Assembly: GCF_045310695.1 (NCBI RefSeq)
Contig: NZ_JBJIAA010000012.1
Coordinates: 1-64,000 of the forward strand
Direction of reading: 5' to 3'
Length of the DNA: 64,000 nucleotides
DNA from: Clostridium_S neuense
GTDB taxonomy: Bacteria > Bacillota > Clostridia > Clostridiales > Clostridiaceae
The notes under the pieces were generated by a model. That model had not been told where the DNA came from, made no database searches, and saw only the letters and a list, made by a program, of their open reading frames with translations. Shown here piece after piece: positions 51,421 to 60,639 of this stretch (positions are counted from its first letter, which is position 1; every line of letters starts with the position of its first letter). Position numbers and translations under genes: made by a program.

Positions 51421-51469
51421 TATTTAATTTTATCTAAAATAATTCAAGCTTGATAAGTTTTAAGTGTAT

Positions 51470-52519
51470 TTACTGACACAGCTTATTATATAAATTTTCA
51501 ATTATTTTACTATTATTTTCCCAAAGAGCTTTTTCACGTATAATTTTCATATTAGTTTTAGAAGCAGTAGGAAGAAAGTCATAGTTTTTAATACACCAAT
51601 CAATTGAATTATAAACATTATTTTCGTCTATAGAATTTAACACAATTCCATTTTTGTAATTTGTAACCCATTCTAAATTTGATGGAAGATTTGAAACTAC
51701 AGGAAATAGACCACAACCCATGCTTTCAAGCAAACTAACAGAAGTTGAATCTGAACTTGGTATTGAAATAAATATATCATTATTTATTAGCATATTTCCT
51801 AAGTCCTTTCTTGTAAATGCTCCTAGGAAATTAACATGGTCTTGTATATTTAATGATTTTACAAGCATATTAAGATTATTAAATTCACTTCCATTTGCAG
51901 CTATATCTAAATATAAATTTTGGTGTTTTTTCAAAGCTTTTGAAAAGCCTTTAATTATAATATCAATATTATATAATTTCTCTAATCTTCTATAGCTTAG
52001 TATATGAATTTCCTTATTTGTAAAATTGTATTCATGTTTGAAATTTAACAAATCATTCTCAACTCCCATAGGAAATGTAAGAATTTTAGATTTATTTCCA
52101 CCAAGCTTAATTATTGCTTCAGACATATAATGAGAATCTGATGTGATAAAATAGGAATGTTTCAGTACATACTGTACAATTTTTTTCATTATAAAGGATT
52201 TTTTTGGCGCTACTAAAATATCTGAACCCCAAGCTGAGACAATTGTTTTATAACCCTTTAGAGAAGTCGCATAAAGACCACAAGTATTAACTTGATGAGC
52301 GTGAAGTACATCTGGATTTATATTTCTAATTAACTTGTGAACTTTATGTACCATTAAAGGATAATTTTTTAAGCTATAATTTATATAATGAACCTTTGCA
52401 CCCTTAATAGGGACATTTGAGTGAGATATTACGTGGACATCATTTCCAAGAGATGCAAAGTAATTTACCCATTTTACCGTATGAGAACTAGCGGAATTTG
52501 CAATATAGCATATTTTCAT
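51470..52519 (-). CDS. GT4 glycosyltransferase on the minus strand
   Basis: A 349-residue GT-B enzyme: ICYIANSASSHTVKWVNYFASLG, DVLHAHQVNTCG, VSAWGSDILVAPKK in the N-half, and IHILSYRRLEKLYNIDIIIKG, then IPSSDSTSVSLLESMGCGL as the donor loop (Glu about 266). Adjacent and codirectional with the beta-helix gene (52560), from which it is 40 bases; together they form an opposite-strand unit inside the capsule locus. Confidence 0.84.
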   Translation of the reverse strand: MKICYIANSASSHTVKWVNYFASLGNDVHVISHSNVPIKGAKVHYINYSLKNYPLMVHKVHKLIRNINPDVLHAHQVNTCGLYATSLKGYKTIVSAWGSDILVAPKKSFIMKKIVQYVLKHSYFITSDSHYMSEAIIKLGGNKSKILTFPMGVENDLLNFKHEYNFTNKEIHILSYRRLEKLYNIDIIIKGFSKALKKHQNLYLDIAANGSEFNNLNMLVKSLNIQDHVNFLGAFTRKDLGNMLINNDIFISIPSSDSTSVSLLESMGCGLFPVVSNLPSNLEWVTNYKNGIVLNSIDENNVYNSIDWCIKNYDFLPTASKTNMKIIREKALWENNSKIIENLYNKLCQ

Positions 52520-52559
52520 CTGATTACCACCTTAAAGTATTTATAATATAGCAATGTAT

Positions 52560-54011
52560 TCAATATGTTAAAAATGACATTTTTATAGGGCTTAAAGTTT
52601 GGCCATTCGTAGATTTTAAGTTGTTTATATATAAGCAGTATACAGTATTGCTGTTATAGTTTGTATTAGGTGAAACCACAATAGTTTTTCCGTCACTAGA
52701 TAGTTTGACGGATGTACTAAAAAGATTTCCTAATGCATCTTGGACCCATACATTGTTGTTATTTACAGAATATTTATCTACTGGGCTGCTTAAGATTATA
52801 TTCCAGACTTTACTTGGGGAAATAAAATTGTTTGTTTGATTAAAAACATTAAAGCCTAATTGCTTTGATATTTCCTCATTTTGAGCATTTATTACTTCAT
52901 TAGTTCTAGAAGCAGTTGTAAGTTTATTTCCACCTAAATCTTGAGAATAATTTTTCTGCCAAACACTAAAATCCATACTTTTATTATGAGCATATATAAC
53001 TGAAATATTGGATTTAGAATAACAATTATTAGAAAATATATTATCATCCGAATTGTTTTCCATATCTACATTATGATCACTATTTATAGACCCAAACACA
53101 TTGTTTTTAATTACATTATTATTGGAAGAATCATGTATTCTTAAATCATATATTACGTTTCCATAAAAAGAATTTCTGTAGATAACATTATGTACAGCGT
53201 TGGTGAAAATAGTAACCCCATAACCATGGTTATTATATATTTTATTATTTGAAATAGTGCAATAGCTTCCGCCGTTAGGTTCACCGTAGAATTGTATGCC
53301 TGCTCCTATATTGTTATAGATTTCATTTCCATCTATTATAAGATGACTTACTCCATAACCAATATATATTCCATGATCCCTATCTGTTCTGTTGGCGGGC
53401 AAGCTGATATCATGAATCTTAGAATTCTGAATTGTACAGTAAGAAACATGTCCGTCAGCAAAAATACCTTCTGTTCCATTATTACCTGTTTTTGGACCAT
53501 TAATACCATATATATTTAAGTTCTTAAGAATTATATGGTTTATGTTGTCCCCACCTTCTCCGTTTAACCATATACCTGAACCAGTATAGTTTGTTATGTT
53601 CAAGCCTGATACAATCCAGTAGGATGAATTATGAAAAACTAATCCATTTGCTTTTTCTGTATCATCCCCATCTCCATATAAAGTTACTACTTCATTTGGA
53701 TAATTCTTTATTGTATACCATGAAGTTGATGAACCGTTACCATAAATATCGATTCTTTCGCGATATGTACCACCTCGAACTATTAAAGTATCGCCAGGCT
53801 TCATGTAATGGTTGATTGCATTTTTTAGTGTTTTGAGAGGTTTATCTATGCTTCCGGTATCATTAGTTGATTGTGACCAATCACAATCAAAGCCGTTTGG
53901 CGAAACATAATAAGTTTTAGCATAGACTTTGGTTTGATCTGAGAATCCTGTTAGGATAAATGCTAGAGCTGCCGAAAGCAAAAATAAAAATAATTTGTTT
54001 TTATTTTTCAT
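52560..54011 (-). CDS. Secreted right-handed beta-helix protein
   Basis: A 483-residue exported protein. The signal peptide (KNKLFLFLLSAALAFILTGF, cleavage near VYA-KT) precedes YYVSPNGFDCDWSQSTNDTG and parallel beta-helix repeats (NNIGAGIQFYG, NHGYGVTIFTN and the like, ~80-340). The fold is shared by pectate lyases, alginate epimerases and polysaccharide depolymerases. The last ~80 residues look like an Ig-like (Big_5) domain. In a capsule locus it may trim, epimerise or bind the polymer. The start is placed at 54011, with AAAGGA 9 bases upstream; a longer frame from 54059 lacks a site. Confidence 0.8.
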   Translation of the reverse strand: MKNKNKLFLFLLSAALAFILTGFSDQTKVYAKTYYVSPNGFDCDWSQSTNDTGSIDKPLKTLKNAINHYMKPGDTLIVRGGTYRERIDIYGNGSSTSWYTIKNYPNEVVTLYGDGDDTEKANGLVFHNSSYWIVSGLNITNYTGSGIWLNGEGGDNINHIILKNLNIYGINGPKTGNNGTEGIFADGHVSYCTIQNSKIHDISLPANRTDRDHGIYIGYGVSHLIIDGNEIYNNIGAGIQFYGEPNGGSYCTISNNKIYNNHGYGVTIFTNAVHNVIYRNSFYGNVIYDLRIHDSSNNNVIKNNVFGSINSDHNVDMENNSDDNIFSNNCYSKSNISVIYAHNKSMDFSVWQKNYSQDLGGNKLTTASRTNEVINAQNEEISKQLGFNVFNQTNNFISPSKVWNIILSSPVDKYSVNNNNVWVQDALGNLFSTSVKLSSDGKTIVVSPNTNYNSNTVYCLYINNLKSTNGQTLSPIKMSFLTY

Positions 54012-54127
54012 AAGTTCCATTCCTTTCATTTCAATAAAATAGGCAATATACATGTACAATTATACAACATAATATATTATATTTAAAATCTAATTAATAA
54101 AATTTGGTTACAATAAATATTATTTTG

Positions 54128-54156
54128 ATGACAAAAAAATGATGTTGTATTATAAT
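54128..54156 (+). promoter_or_regulatory. Promoter B of the capsule locus
   Basis: ATGACA (54128-54133), 17 bases, TATAAT (54151-54156), nearly a copy of the promoter at 46762-46790. It reads into the Gfo/Idh gene. Confidence 0.65.
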
Positions 54157-54202
54157 AGGCAGTAGATATCTTTAAATACTTAGAATTTTGAGGTGAATGT
54201 TT

Positions 54203-55288
54203 ATGAAAAAACTAAGGTTTGCGATCATTGGATGCGGGAGAATTTCATATAAGCATGTGGAAGCTCTTGTAAACAACAAAAATGAAGCTGAACTTGTTGC
54301 AGTATGTGATATAGTAAAAGAAAAAGCCGAAGGTAAGGCTAAAGAATATAAAGATAAAATTAATTTAGATGTAAATATAAAGGTATATACTGACTATAAG
54401 AAAATGCTTGATGAAGAAAATATTGATGTGGTTACAATTGCAACTGAAAGTGGATATCATCCAGAAATTGCGATATACTGCATGAATAATAAGAAAAATG
54501 TTATATGTGAGAAGCCTATGGCACTTTCAATAAAAGATGCAGATGAAATGATTAAGGCTTCGAAAAGCAATAATGTAAAATTATGTGTTAGTCATCAAAA
54601 TAGGTTTAATAAGCCAATTCAACAGTTAAAGAAAGCATTAGCTGAAGGAAGATTTGGTAAATTGATAAATGGAACAGCAAGAATTCTTTGGAATAGAAAT
54701 ATGGATTACTACAAACAGGCACCTTGGAGAGGAACATGGAAGCTTGATGGTGGAACTTTGATGAATCAATGTATACACAATATAGATTTGCTCCAATGGA
54801 TGATTGGAAGTGAAGTTGAAAGTGTATATGCAGAGTGTGATAATTTTATAAGAGATATAGAGGCAGAAGATTTTGGAGCAGTTCTTGTTAGATTTAAAAA
54901 TAAGGCAATAGGGATAATAGAAGGAAGTGCCTGCGTTTATCCAAAAAACTTAGAAGAGACCTTAAGTATATTTGGTGAAAAAGGTACAGTTGTCATAGGG
55001 GGACTTGCTGTTAATAGAATTGAAACATGGAGATTTGAAGATAATAAAGATAGTGAGGATGATATATTAAAGGCACAAGCTGATGACCCTGATTCAGTAT
55101 ATGGGTTTGGTCATACACCATTATTTAAGGACATGATAGATGCTATTAATAACAATAGAGAGCCTCTTGTCAGTGGTGAGGAAGGTAAAAAGGGTATGTC
55201 AATAATACTAGCTGCTTATAAATCAGCACTTACAAAAATGCCAGTAAAATTTCCAGTTGGAGATTTTTCAACATTAGATATGAAATAA
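54203..55288 (+). CDS. Gfo/Idh/MocA oxidoreductase, WbpB/WlbA-like
   Basis: A 361-residue NAD(P)-dependent oxidoreductase: RFAIIGCGRISYKHVEAL, TIATESGYHPEIA, the CEKPMALS motif (Lys about 98), and GGTLMNQCIHNIDLLQWM with the catalytic His. WbpB/WlbA oxidises C3 of UDP-GlcNAcA, and the RISYKH start and locus fit that role. GAGGTG is 7-8 bases before the ATG at 54203. First gene of the 54-63 kb operon. Confidence 0.85.
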   Translation: MKKLRFAIIGCGRISYKHVEALVNNKNEAELVAVCDIVKEKAEGKAKEYKDKINLDVNIKVYTDYKKMLDEENIDVVTIATESGYHPEIAIYCMNNKKNVICEKPMALSIKDADEMIKASKSNNVKLCVSHQNRFNKPIQQLKKALAEGRFGKLINGTARILWNRNMDYYKQAPWRGTWKLDGGTLMNQCIHNIDLLQWMIGSEVESVYAECDNFIRDIEAEDFGAVLVRFKNKAIGIIEGSACVYPKNLEETLSIFGEKGTVVIGGLAVNRIETWRFEDNKDSEDDILKAQADDPDSVYGFGHTPLFKDMIDAINNNREPLVSGEEGKKGMSIILAAYKSALTKMPVKFPVGDFSTLDMK

Positions 55289-55370
55289 TTAAATTTTAGG
55301 TTATGGGTTTATTCTATATATAGAATAGTTTTAAGTGCAATTGCATGTGTAAGGTTATTAATGTGGAATC

Positions 55371-55396
55371 AGCTTATATAGAAATGCATATAAGCT
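55371..55396. repeat. Hairpin in the 55289-55472 gap
   Basis: AGCTTATAT and ATATAAGCT (9-bp stem, 8-base loop) with no T-run. The gap is otherwise AT-rich with nothing coding. It could stabilise or attenuate the message. Confidence 0.4.
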
Positions 55397-55472
55397 AATA
55401 GATAAAATTATTTCACAATGGTTTTATACATGTAATTTTTAATGAAATATTAAAGTGAATAGAGGGAGTTTT

Positions 55473-56213
55473 ATGAATTATATTTCAGATAAAAGCAGTA
55501 TAGGTGAGAATACGAAGATTGGTCATTTTTCTGTAATAGAGGATGATGTTGTAATAGGAGATAATTGTATTATTGCAAATAATGTTGTTATACATAAAGG
55601 AAGTAAAATTGGTGATAATGTTAGAATAGATGATAACACTGTTATAGGAAAAGAGCCAATGAGGTCGGTAAATAGTGTTTTTAAGGAAGAAAAAAAATAT
55701 GAACCATGCATTATTAAAAATGGATGCTTAATCGGTGCGGGTGTAATAATATATTGTGGATGCAAAATAGGAGAAAATACTTTAGCAGCGGATTTATCAA
55801 CAATAAGAGAAAATGTAACAGTTGGTGTTAAAACAATAATAGGAAGAGGAGCGGCTATTGAAAATTACTGTACGGTAGGTTCAAATTGTAAAATAGAAAC
55901 TAATGTGTACATTACTGCTTATTCCCAAATTGAAGACTATGTATTTATAGCACCTGGGGTTGTTACTTCTAATGATAATTATGCTGCACGTTCTAAAGAG
56001 AGATATGAACATTTTAAGGGCATAACAGTAAAAAAAGGTGGAAGAATTGGAGCACAGGCAACTATACTTCCTGGTAAGATTATAGAAAATGATGGGTTTG
56101 TTGCTGCTGGTAGTGTAGTTACTAAAGATGTAAAAAAAGAGAACATTGTTGCAGGTAACCCGGCAAAATATTTTAGAAATGTTCCTGTAGATCAACTTTT
56201 AGAGAATCAATAA
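55473..56213 (+). CDS. Hexapeptide-repeat N-acetyltransferase, WbpD-like
   Basis: A 246-residue left-handed beta-helix acetyltransferase. Hexapeptide repeats fill residues 5-~190 (SSIGENTKIGHFSVIEDDVVIG and onward). The end, ATILPGKIIENDGFVAAGSVV then AGNPAKYFRNVP, is the standard closing segment. It follows a WbpB-like gene, so the likely substrate is the 3-amino group of a UDP-sugar uronate. It is longer than the ~190-residue WbpD, leaving room for doubt. AGAGGGAG precedes the ATG at 55473. Confidence 0.78.
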   Translation: MNYISDKSSIGENTKIGHFSVIEDDVVIGDNCIIANNVVIHKGSKIGDNVRIDDNTVIGKEPMRSVNSVFKEEKKYEPCIIKNGCLIGAGVIIYCGCKIGENTLAADLSTIRENVTVGVKTIIGRGAAIENYCTVGSNCKIETNVYITAYSQIEDYVFIAPGVVTSNDNYAARSKERYEHFKGITVKKGGRIGAQATILPGKIIENDGFVAAGSVVTKDVKKENIVAGNPAKYFRNVPVDQLLENQ

Positions 56214-56246
56214 ACACTTTATAAAACATCATTTGGGAGGAAAAAG

Positions 56247-57833
56247 ATGCTTGCAATACATAAAAAAAATTATATTTACTTAGCTATATTAATAATATTT
56301 GCTGTAGTTAATGCATTAATAAGCGGTACTTATGTAACGGGAAGTATATTTGTAGTTTGCGCTGTAATTGTGATTTTAATAGCAAATCCTGAAGAAATAT
56401 ATGAAAATCTAGTATATACACTTATAATTACATCGGTAATGGATTATACATACTATATACACACTTCAAAGTTATACGTTTTTCATGTGTTTTTAGTAAT
56501 AACTACGTTAGTTTCAATTTTTAAATTTATTCAAAATAGAGAAAAAGTAATGAGAGTTATAGATAAAAAAATTGCAATATTTTTTGCTGTTTGGTTTGTA
56601 TATATTTGTTTAAGTGTGATTTGGTCTGCAAGTAGAAGTGCAAATATTAAATACATTGCTATATATTTAATGATGTTTGTATTTGTATTTGATATAGTAG
56701 TTTATCATGCAATTGGTAATAGCTTAAATAGAACTATAAAAGTTTTTGGATTTATGGTTTTAGTATCTATAATTGTAGGTTTGTTTGAAATTTTACTTGC
56801 AAAACAGCTTCCAGTTCAACATTACTATGATGTATACAAACAATATAAAATTCAAAAATCAACCTTGGTTGAATTAAGAAGCAGACCTATAGCCTTTTTC
56901 TTTAACACAAATAATTTTGGAACATTTTTAACTATGGGACTTCCTTTTATACTTACAATAGGTTATTTTGTTAAAAATAGGAAAGCACAAATTTTTTCTG
57001 TTGTAGTAGGGTTTATAAGTTTTGTTGTACTAGTATTAACTGCTTCAAGGACTAACTATTCTGTATTAATGCTAATTTTAGCAGTTTATTCAGTTGTTAT
57101 TTTATATAATAAGAAGAATAGATCTTTAATTTTTACATTTTGTTTTGGTATCGTTACGTTGGCAAGTGCGGTTACAGTAGTATCTTCTAAGTTTGGTAAA
57201 TATGGAGTGCCTATTATGTTGGCGTTTGCTGTGGTATGTGGAGTTTTCTTGATTTTAGAGAAGAAGCCAAAGGTTCTAGTTTTTCCAATTATATTTATTA
57301 TATTATTTTTTGTAGCGTACAATTATTCATCTGTGTTAAGCACTAAAAATGATTATAGGCAAAAAGTAGCTAACAGTGCAACTGCAATTAAGGATATTGA
57401 AAAAGGAACGGGAATAGGTAAGGCTGATTCTGTAAATGAGAGAATAACTGTTGCTTATGATATTATTAACGCAGTTATAAAGCAAAAACATTTATTAGGC
57501 GTTGGAGTTGGAAATTCATCTTATTATGTAGAAAAAGCAAATAATACTCATAAAACCTATGATCCTCATGGATGGTTTATAGAAGTGTTTGGGGATTTCG
57601 GAGTTTTATTCTTTGTTCTATACCTTGTCTTTTATGCATATTTACTTAAAAGACTTTATGATTCATATAAAAATGGAGAAAATGCTCAAAAATATATTTC
57701 GTTGTCTTTATTTTTAGCCTTAGGTGGGTTTATATTTGGAAGTTTTTCACCTAGCTCAGTTACTTATTTTCTTCCGCATTGGCTGCTTTATGGATTATGC
57801 ATATCCTGTGTTCATGAGGAAAGAAACATATAG
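56247..57833 (+). CDS. O-antigen ligase/polymerase-family membrane protein
   Basis: A 528-residue protein with about 12 hydrophobic segments and the Wzy_C motif in the large loop: GVGVGNSSYYVEKANNTHKTYDPHGWFIEVFGDFG (cited in parts: GVGVGNSSYY, then DPHGWFIEVFGD), containing the conserved His. Such proteins polymerise or ligate undecaprenyl-linked repeat units outside the membrane. A second candidate starts at 63047. GGGAGG precedes the ATG. Confidence 0.84.
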   Translation: MLAIHKKNYIYLAILIIFAVVNALISGTYVTGSIFVVCAVIVILIANPEEIYENLVYTLIITSVMDYTYYIHTSKLYVFHVFLVITTLVSIFKFIQNREKVMRVIDKKIAIFFAVWFVYICLSVIWSASRSANIKYIAIYLMMFVFVFDIVVYHAIGNSLNRTIKVFGFMVLVSIIVGLFEILLAKQLPVQHYYDVYKQYKIQKSTLVELRSRPIAFFFNTNNFGTFLTMGLPFILTIGYFVKNRKAQIFSVVVGFISFVVLVLTASRTNYSVLMLILAVYSVVILYNKKNRSLIFTFCFGIVTLASAVTVVSSKFGKYGVPIMLAFAVVCGVFLILEKKPKVLVFPIIFIILFFVAYNYSSVLSTKNDYRQKVANSATAIKDIEKGTGIGKADSVNERITVAYDIINAVIKQKHLLGVGVGNSSYYVEKANNTHKTYDPHGWFIEVFGDFGVLFFVLYLVFYAYLLKRLYDSYKNGENAQKYISLSLFLALGGFIFGSFSPSSVTYFLPHWLLYGLCISCVHEERNI

Positions 57834-57853
57834 ATACGAAAGGAATTTATTGA

Positions 57854-59422
57854 ATGAAGAAAAAAGGTAGCAGCATCATTAAAAGCGTTACAATTATCGC
57901 TTTCTTTACATTGTTTGCCAGAGCATTAGGTCTTTTAAGGGATATGATAACTGCATCAAAATTTGGTGCTAATAAAGAACTTGATGCTTATGTTGCCGCA
58001 TCTAATGTTCCTATGATTATTTTTATGACTATTGGAACAGCAATTACGACAACTCTTATTCCTTTATACAATGAAAAGCTGCAAGAAGGTAAGGAATCTG
58101 CAAATAAGTTTGCAAATAACGTTCTTAATTTTTTTATTTTGGCAACGGGTTTCATATCTATAATTTGTATTATTTTTAATAAACCCATTGTGCATATATT
58201 AAATCCAGGATTTAAAGGAAGTCAGGAGAGCTTAACTGAGGTACTTACTGTAATATTAGTTCCAACACTAATTTTTAATGCTATTATATACATTTTTAAT
58301 GGTGTGTTGCAGTCAGAAAATAGTTTTACTGTTCCTTCTTTAGTTTCAATACCCTTAAACGCTATCACAATAATATATCTTTTTATTTTTGGTGATAAGC
58401 TTGGCGTAGTTGGCTTAACTATAGCAACCTTTGCAGCAACTTTCATGCAGATAGTGCCCCAATTGTTTGCTATAAGAAAAGTTGGATTTAAATATAAATT
58501 TTTTGTTGATTTTAAGGATAAAGCACTAAAGCGTATGGAATGGATGATAGTACCAGTTATAATAGGTGTTAGTGGGCAGCAAATAAATAGTATGGTGGAA
58601 AGAGCTGTTGCTACTAATTATAGTTCTGGAAGCTTGACTGCGTTAACATATTCCTATAGGGTGTTTACGCTTTTTGTTGATGTATTTGTAGTTGCTATAT
58701 CAACTGTAATATATCCTATGATGTCAAAACAAACCGTTGAAAATGATTTGACAAATTTAAAAGCTACACTGAAAAAATATGTGAATATTTTACTGGTGTT
58801 AATAATTCCTATTACGGTAATTATAATGTTAGAAGCAAATAGTATTATATATATATTATTTGAAAGAGGGAAGTTTAATAGAGAGGCCACAATTGCAACA
58901 GGTAGTTTACTATTAACTTATTCTCTGGGATTACTTGCATATGGACTTAGAGATTTTATATGTAAGGCATACTATTCGTTTAAAGATACTAAGACACCTA
59001 TGATTAATAGTGCTATTGGTATGATTATAAACGTTATATTAATATTTGTATGCGTAAAATTTATGGGGCTTACCGGACTTGGATTTGCTAATTCGATTTC
59101 AACATATATTTGTTGCTTTTTACTTATTTATCAGCTCAAGTATAAAATAGGAAAATTTAGCATAAAATCCGGAATTATAACATTTTCAAAAACTTCTTTA
59201 GCTTGTATTATAATGGGTTTATGTATAAAGGGGTTAAATACATACTTATTGGTGAGTCTGAATTCCACTATAATGGTTTTACTAAAGCTCATAGTTATAA
59301 GTGGTTCTGGCTTGTGCATATTTGTTTTGGTTTCTTATATTTTAAAAATACAGGAAATTGGAGTGATTGCAGATATTGTGATTAATAAAATAAAAAAATC
59401 TGATAAGTCAGAGGTGAATTAA
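57854..59422 (+). CDS. MurJ/MviN-family flippase (2)
   Basis: A 522-residue polytopic protein. ALGLLRDMITASKFGANKELDAYVAA is the MviN N-terminal signature; PGFKGS, SGSLTALTYSYRVFTLFVD and FKDTKTPMINSAIGM follow in family positions. It is set directly between the polymerase and a GT4 gene, so a Wzx-like role in exporting this polymer is more likely than lipid II flipping. It is not a close duplicate of the gene at 48304. AAAGGAA precedes the ATG. Confidence 0.86.
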   Translation: MKKKGSSIIKSVTIIAFFTLFARALGLLRDMITASKFGANKELDAYVAASNVPMIIFMTIGTAITTTLIPLYNEKLQEGKESANKFANNVLNFFILATGFISIICIIFNKPIVHILNPGFKGSQESLTEVLTVILVPTLIFNAIIYIFNGVLQSENSFTVPSLVSIPLNAITIIYLFIFGDKLGVVGLTIATFAATFMQIVPQLFAIRKVGFKYKFFVDFKDKALKRMEWMIVPVIIGVSGQQINSMVERAVATNYSSGSLTALTYSYRVFTLFVDVFVVAISTVIYPMMSKQTVENDLTNLKATLKKYVNILLVLIIPITVIIMLEANSIIYILFERGKFNREATIATGSLLLTYSLGLLAYGLRDFICKAYYSFKDTKTPMINSAIGMIINVILIFVCVKFMGLTGLGFANSISTYICCFLLIYQLKYKIGKFSIKSGIITFSKTSLACIIMGLCIKGLNTYLLVSLNSTIMVLLKLIVISGSGLCIFVLVSYILKIQEIGVIADIVINKIKKSDKSEVN

Positions 59423-60625
59423 ATGAAAATATTATATATTACGGCACAAACTCCTTATGGTGATGGAGAGCAGTTTATCCCACCAGAAATTATTGAAATG
59501 ATGAATAAAGGCAATGAGATATTTGTTATGCCTTTAAGACCTAGTCGCAATTTAGCAAAAGGAGAAGAAATAAAAAAAGTAGCTGAGCATACTAAATATG
59601 TTCCACTTATTAGTGTTAAGGTTATTTTCAGTGCTGTGGCTATATTTTTTAAACACCCCTTAAAATATTTTAAAGTGCTTGGAAATATATTTGTGCATTC
59701 GGGGAGTTTACTTAAAATCTTAAAGAATTTACTTTTAGTTAGTAAAGGACTTGTAGCTAGCGATTTTGTTACAAGTAAAGGAATAGAACATATTCATGCA
59801 CATTGGGCATCAACTCCATCAACGGCAGCATTTATTGCATCCTATGTTTCTGGAGTACCATACAGCTTTACTTCTCATAGGTGGGATATAGCTGAAAATA
59901 ATATGCTAAGGAAAAAAGCTGAAACAGCTAAATTTATAAGAGTTATAGATGATCCAGGCTTTGAAGAAATGGTAGGCTTTATAGGTGAGGATAACAAGCA
60001 AAAATGTAATAAGATTCATGTTGGAGTTGAAATTACAGATGCAGAAATAAAACCGAAAAAGAAAAGGGATTATTTTTATATTGTTACTCCAGCTAATTTC
60101 GTCGAAAAGAAAGGTCATAAATATTTAATTGAAGCAATTGAACATCTTAAAAAAATGGGTTATAGTATAAAATGTAGTTTTTATGGAAGTGGACCTTTAG
60201 AAAAAGAACTTAATGAATATATAACAAAGCTGCAGCTTAATGATTGTGTTAAGATTTGTGGTAAAATAGCTCATGATGATTTACTTAAATTATATTTAGC
60301 CGGTGAAGTTGATTGTGTGGCACTTCCAAGTATAGTTACTGGTGATGGGGAAAAAGAGGGTATACCTGTTTCACTTATGGAAGCAATGGCATATAATATT
60401 CCAGCAGTTTCAACCTATACTGGTGGAATACCAGAACTTTTAGGTGATAATTGTGGAGTTTTGGTTAATGAAAAAAATGTAGATGAGCTTGTAGAAGGTA
60501 TTAAAAAGTTAATTGATGATAAAGCTTATAGAGAAAGTATTGAGAATAATGGATATAAGAGAGTGTATGAAGAATTTTATATATCCTCGGTTGTTGATAA
60601 AATGCTAAAGCTTATGAAAGATTGA
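59423..60625 (+). CDS. GT4 glycosyltransferase
   Basis: A 400-residue GT-B enzyme: ILYITAQTPYGDGEQFIPPEI, HIHAHWASTPSTAAF, YSFTSHRWDI, IVTPANFVEKKGHKYLIEA, CSFYGSGPLEKEL and EGIPVSLMEAMAYNIPAVST with catalytic Glu about 311-319. It starts immediately after the flippase stop, with GAGGTGA inside the upstream gene, so the two are translationally coupled. Confidence 0.88.
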   Translation: MKILYITAQTPYGDGEQFIPPEIIEMMNKGNEIFVMPLRPSRNLAKGEEIKKVAEHTKYVPLISVKVIFSAVAIFFKHPLKYFKVLGNIFVHSGSLLKILKNLLLVSKGLVASDFVTSKGIEHIHAHWASTPSTAAFIASYVSGVPYSFTSHRWDIAENNMLRKKAETAKFIRVIDDPGFEEMVGFIGEDNKQKCNKIHVGVEITDAEIKPKKKRDYFYIVTPANFVEKKGHKYLIEAIEHLKKMGYSIKCSFYGSGPLEKELNEYITKLQLNDCVKICGKIAHDDLLKLYLAGEVDCVALPSIVTGDGEKEGIPVSLMEAMAYNIPAVSTYTGGIPELLGDNCGVLVNEKNVDELVEGIKKLIDDKAYRESIENNGYKRVYEEFYISSVVDKMLKLMKD

Positions 60626-60639
60626 TAGGAGTGAAGAAT

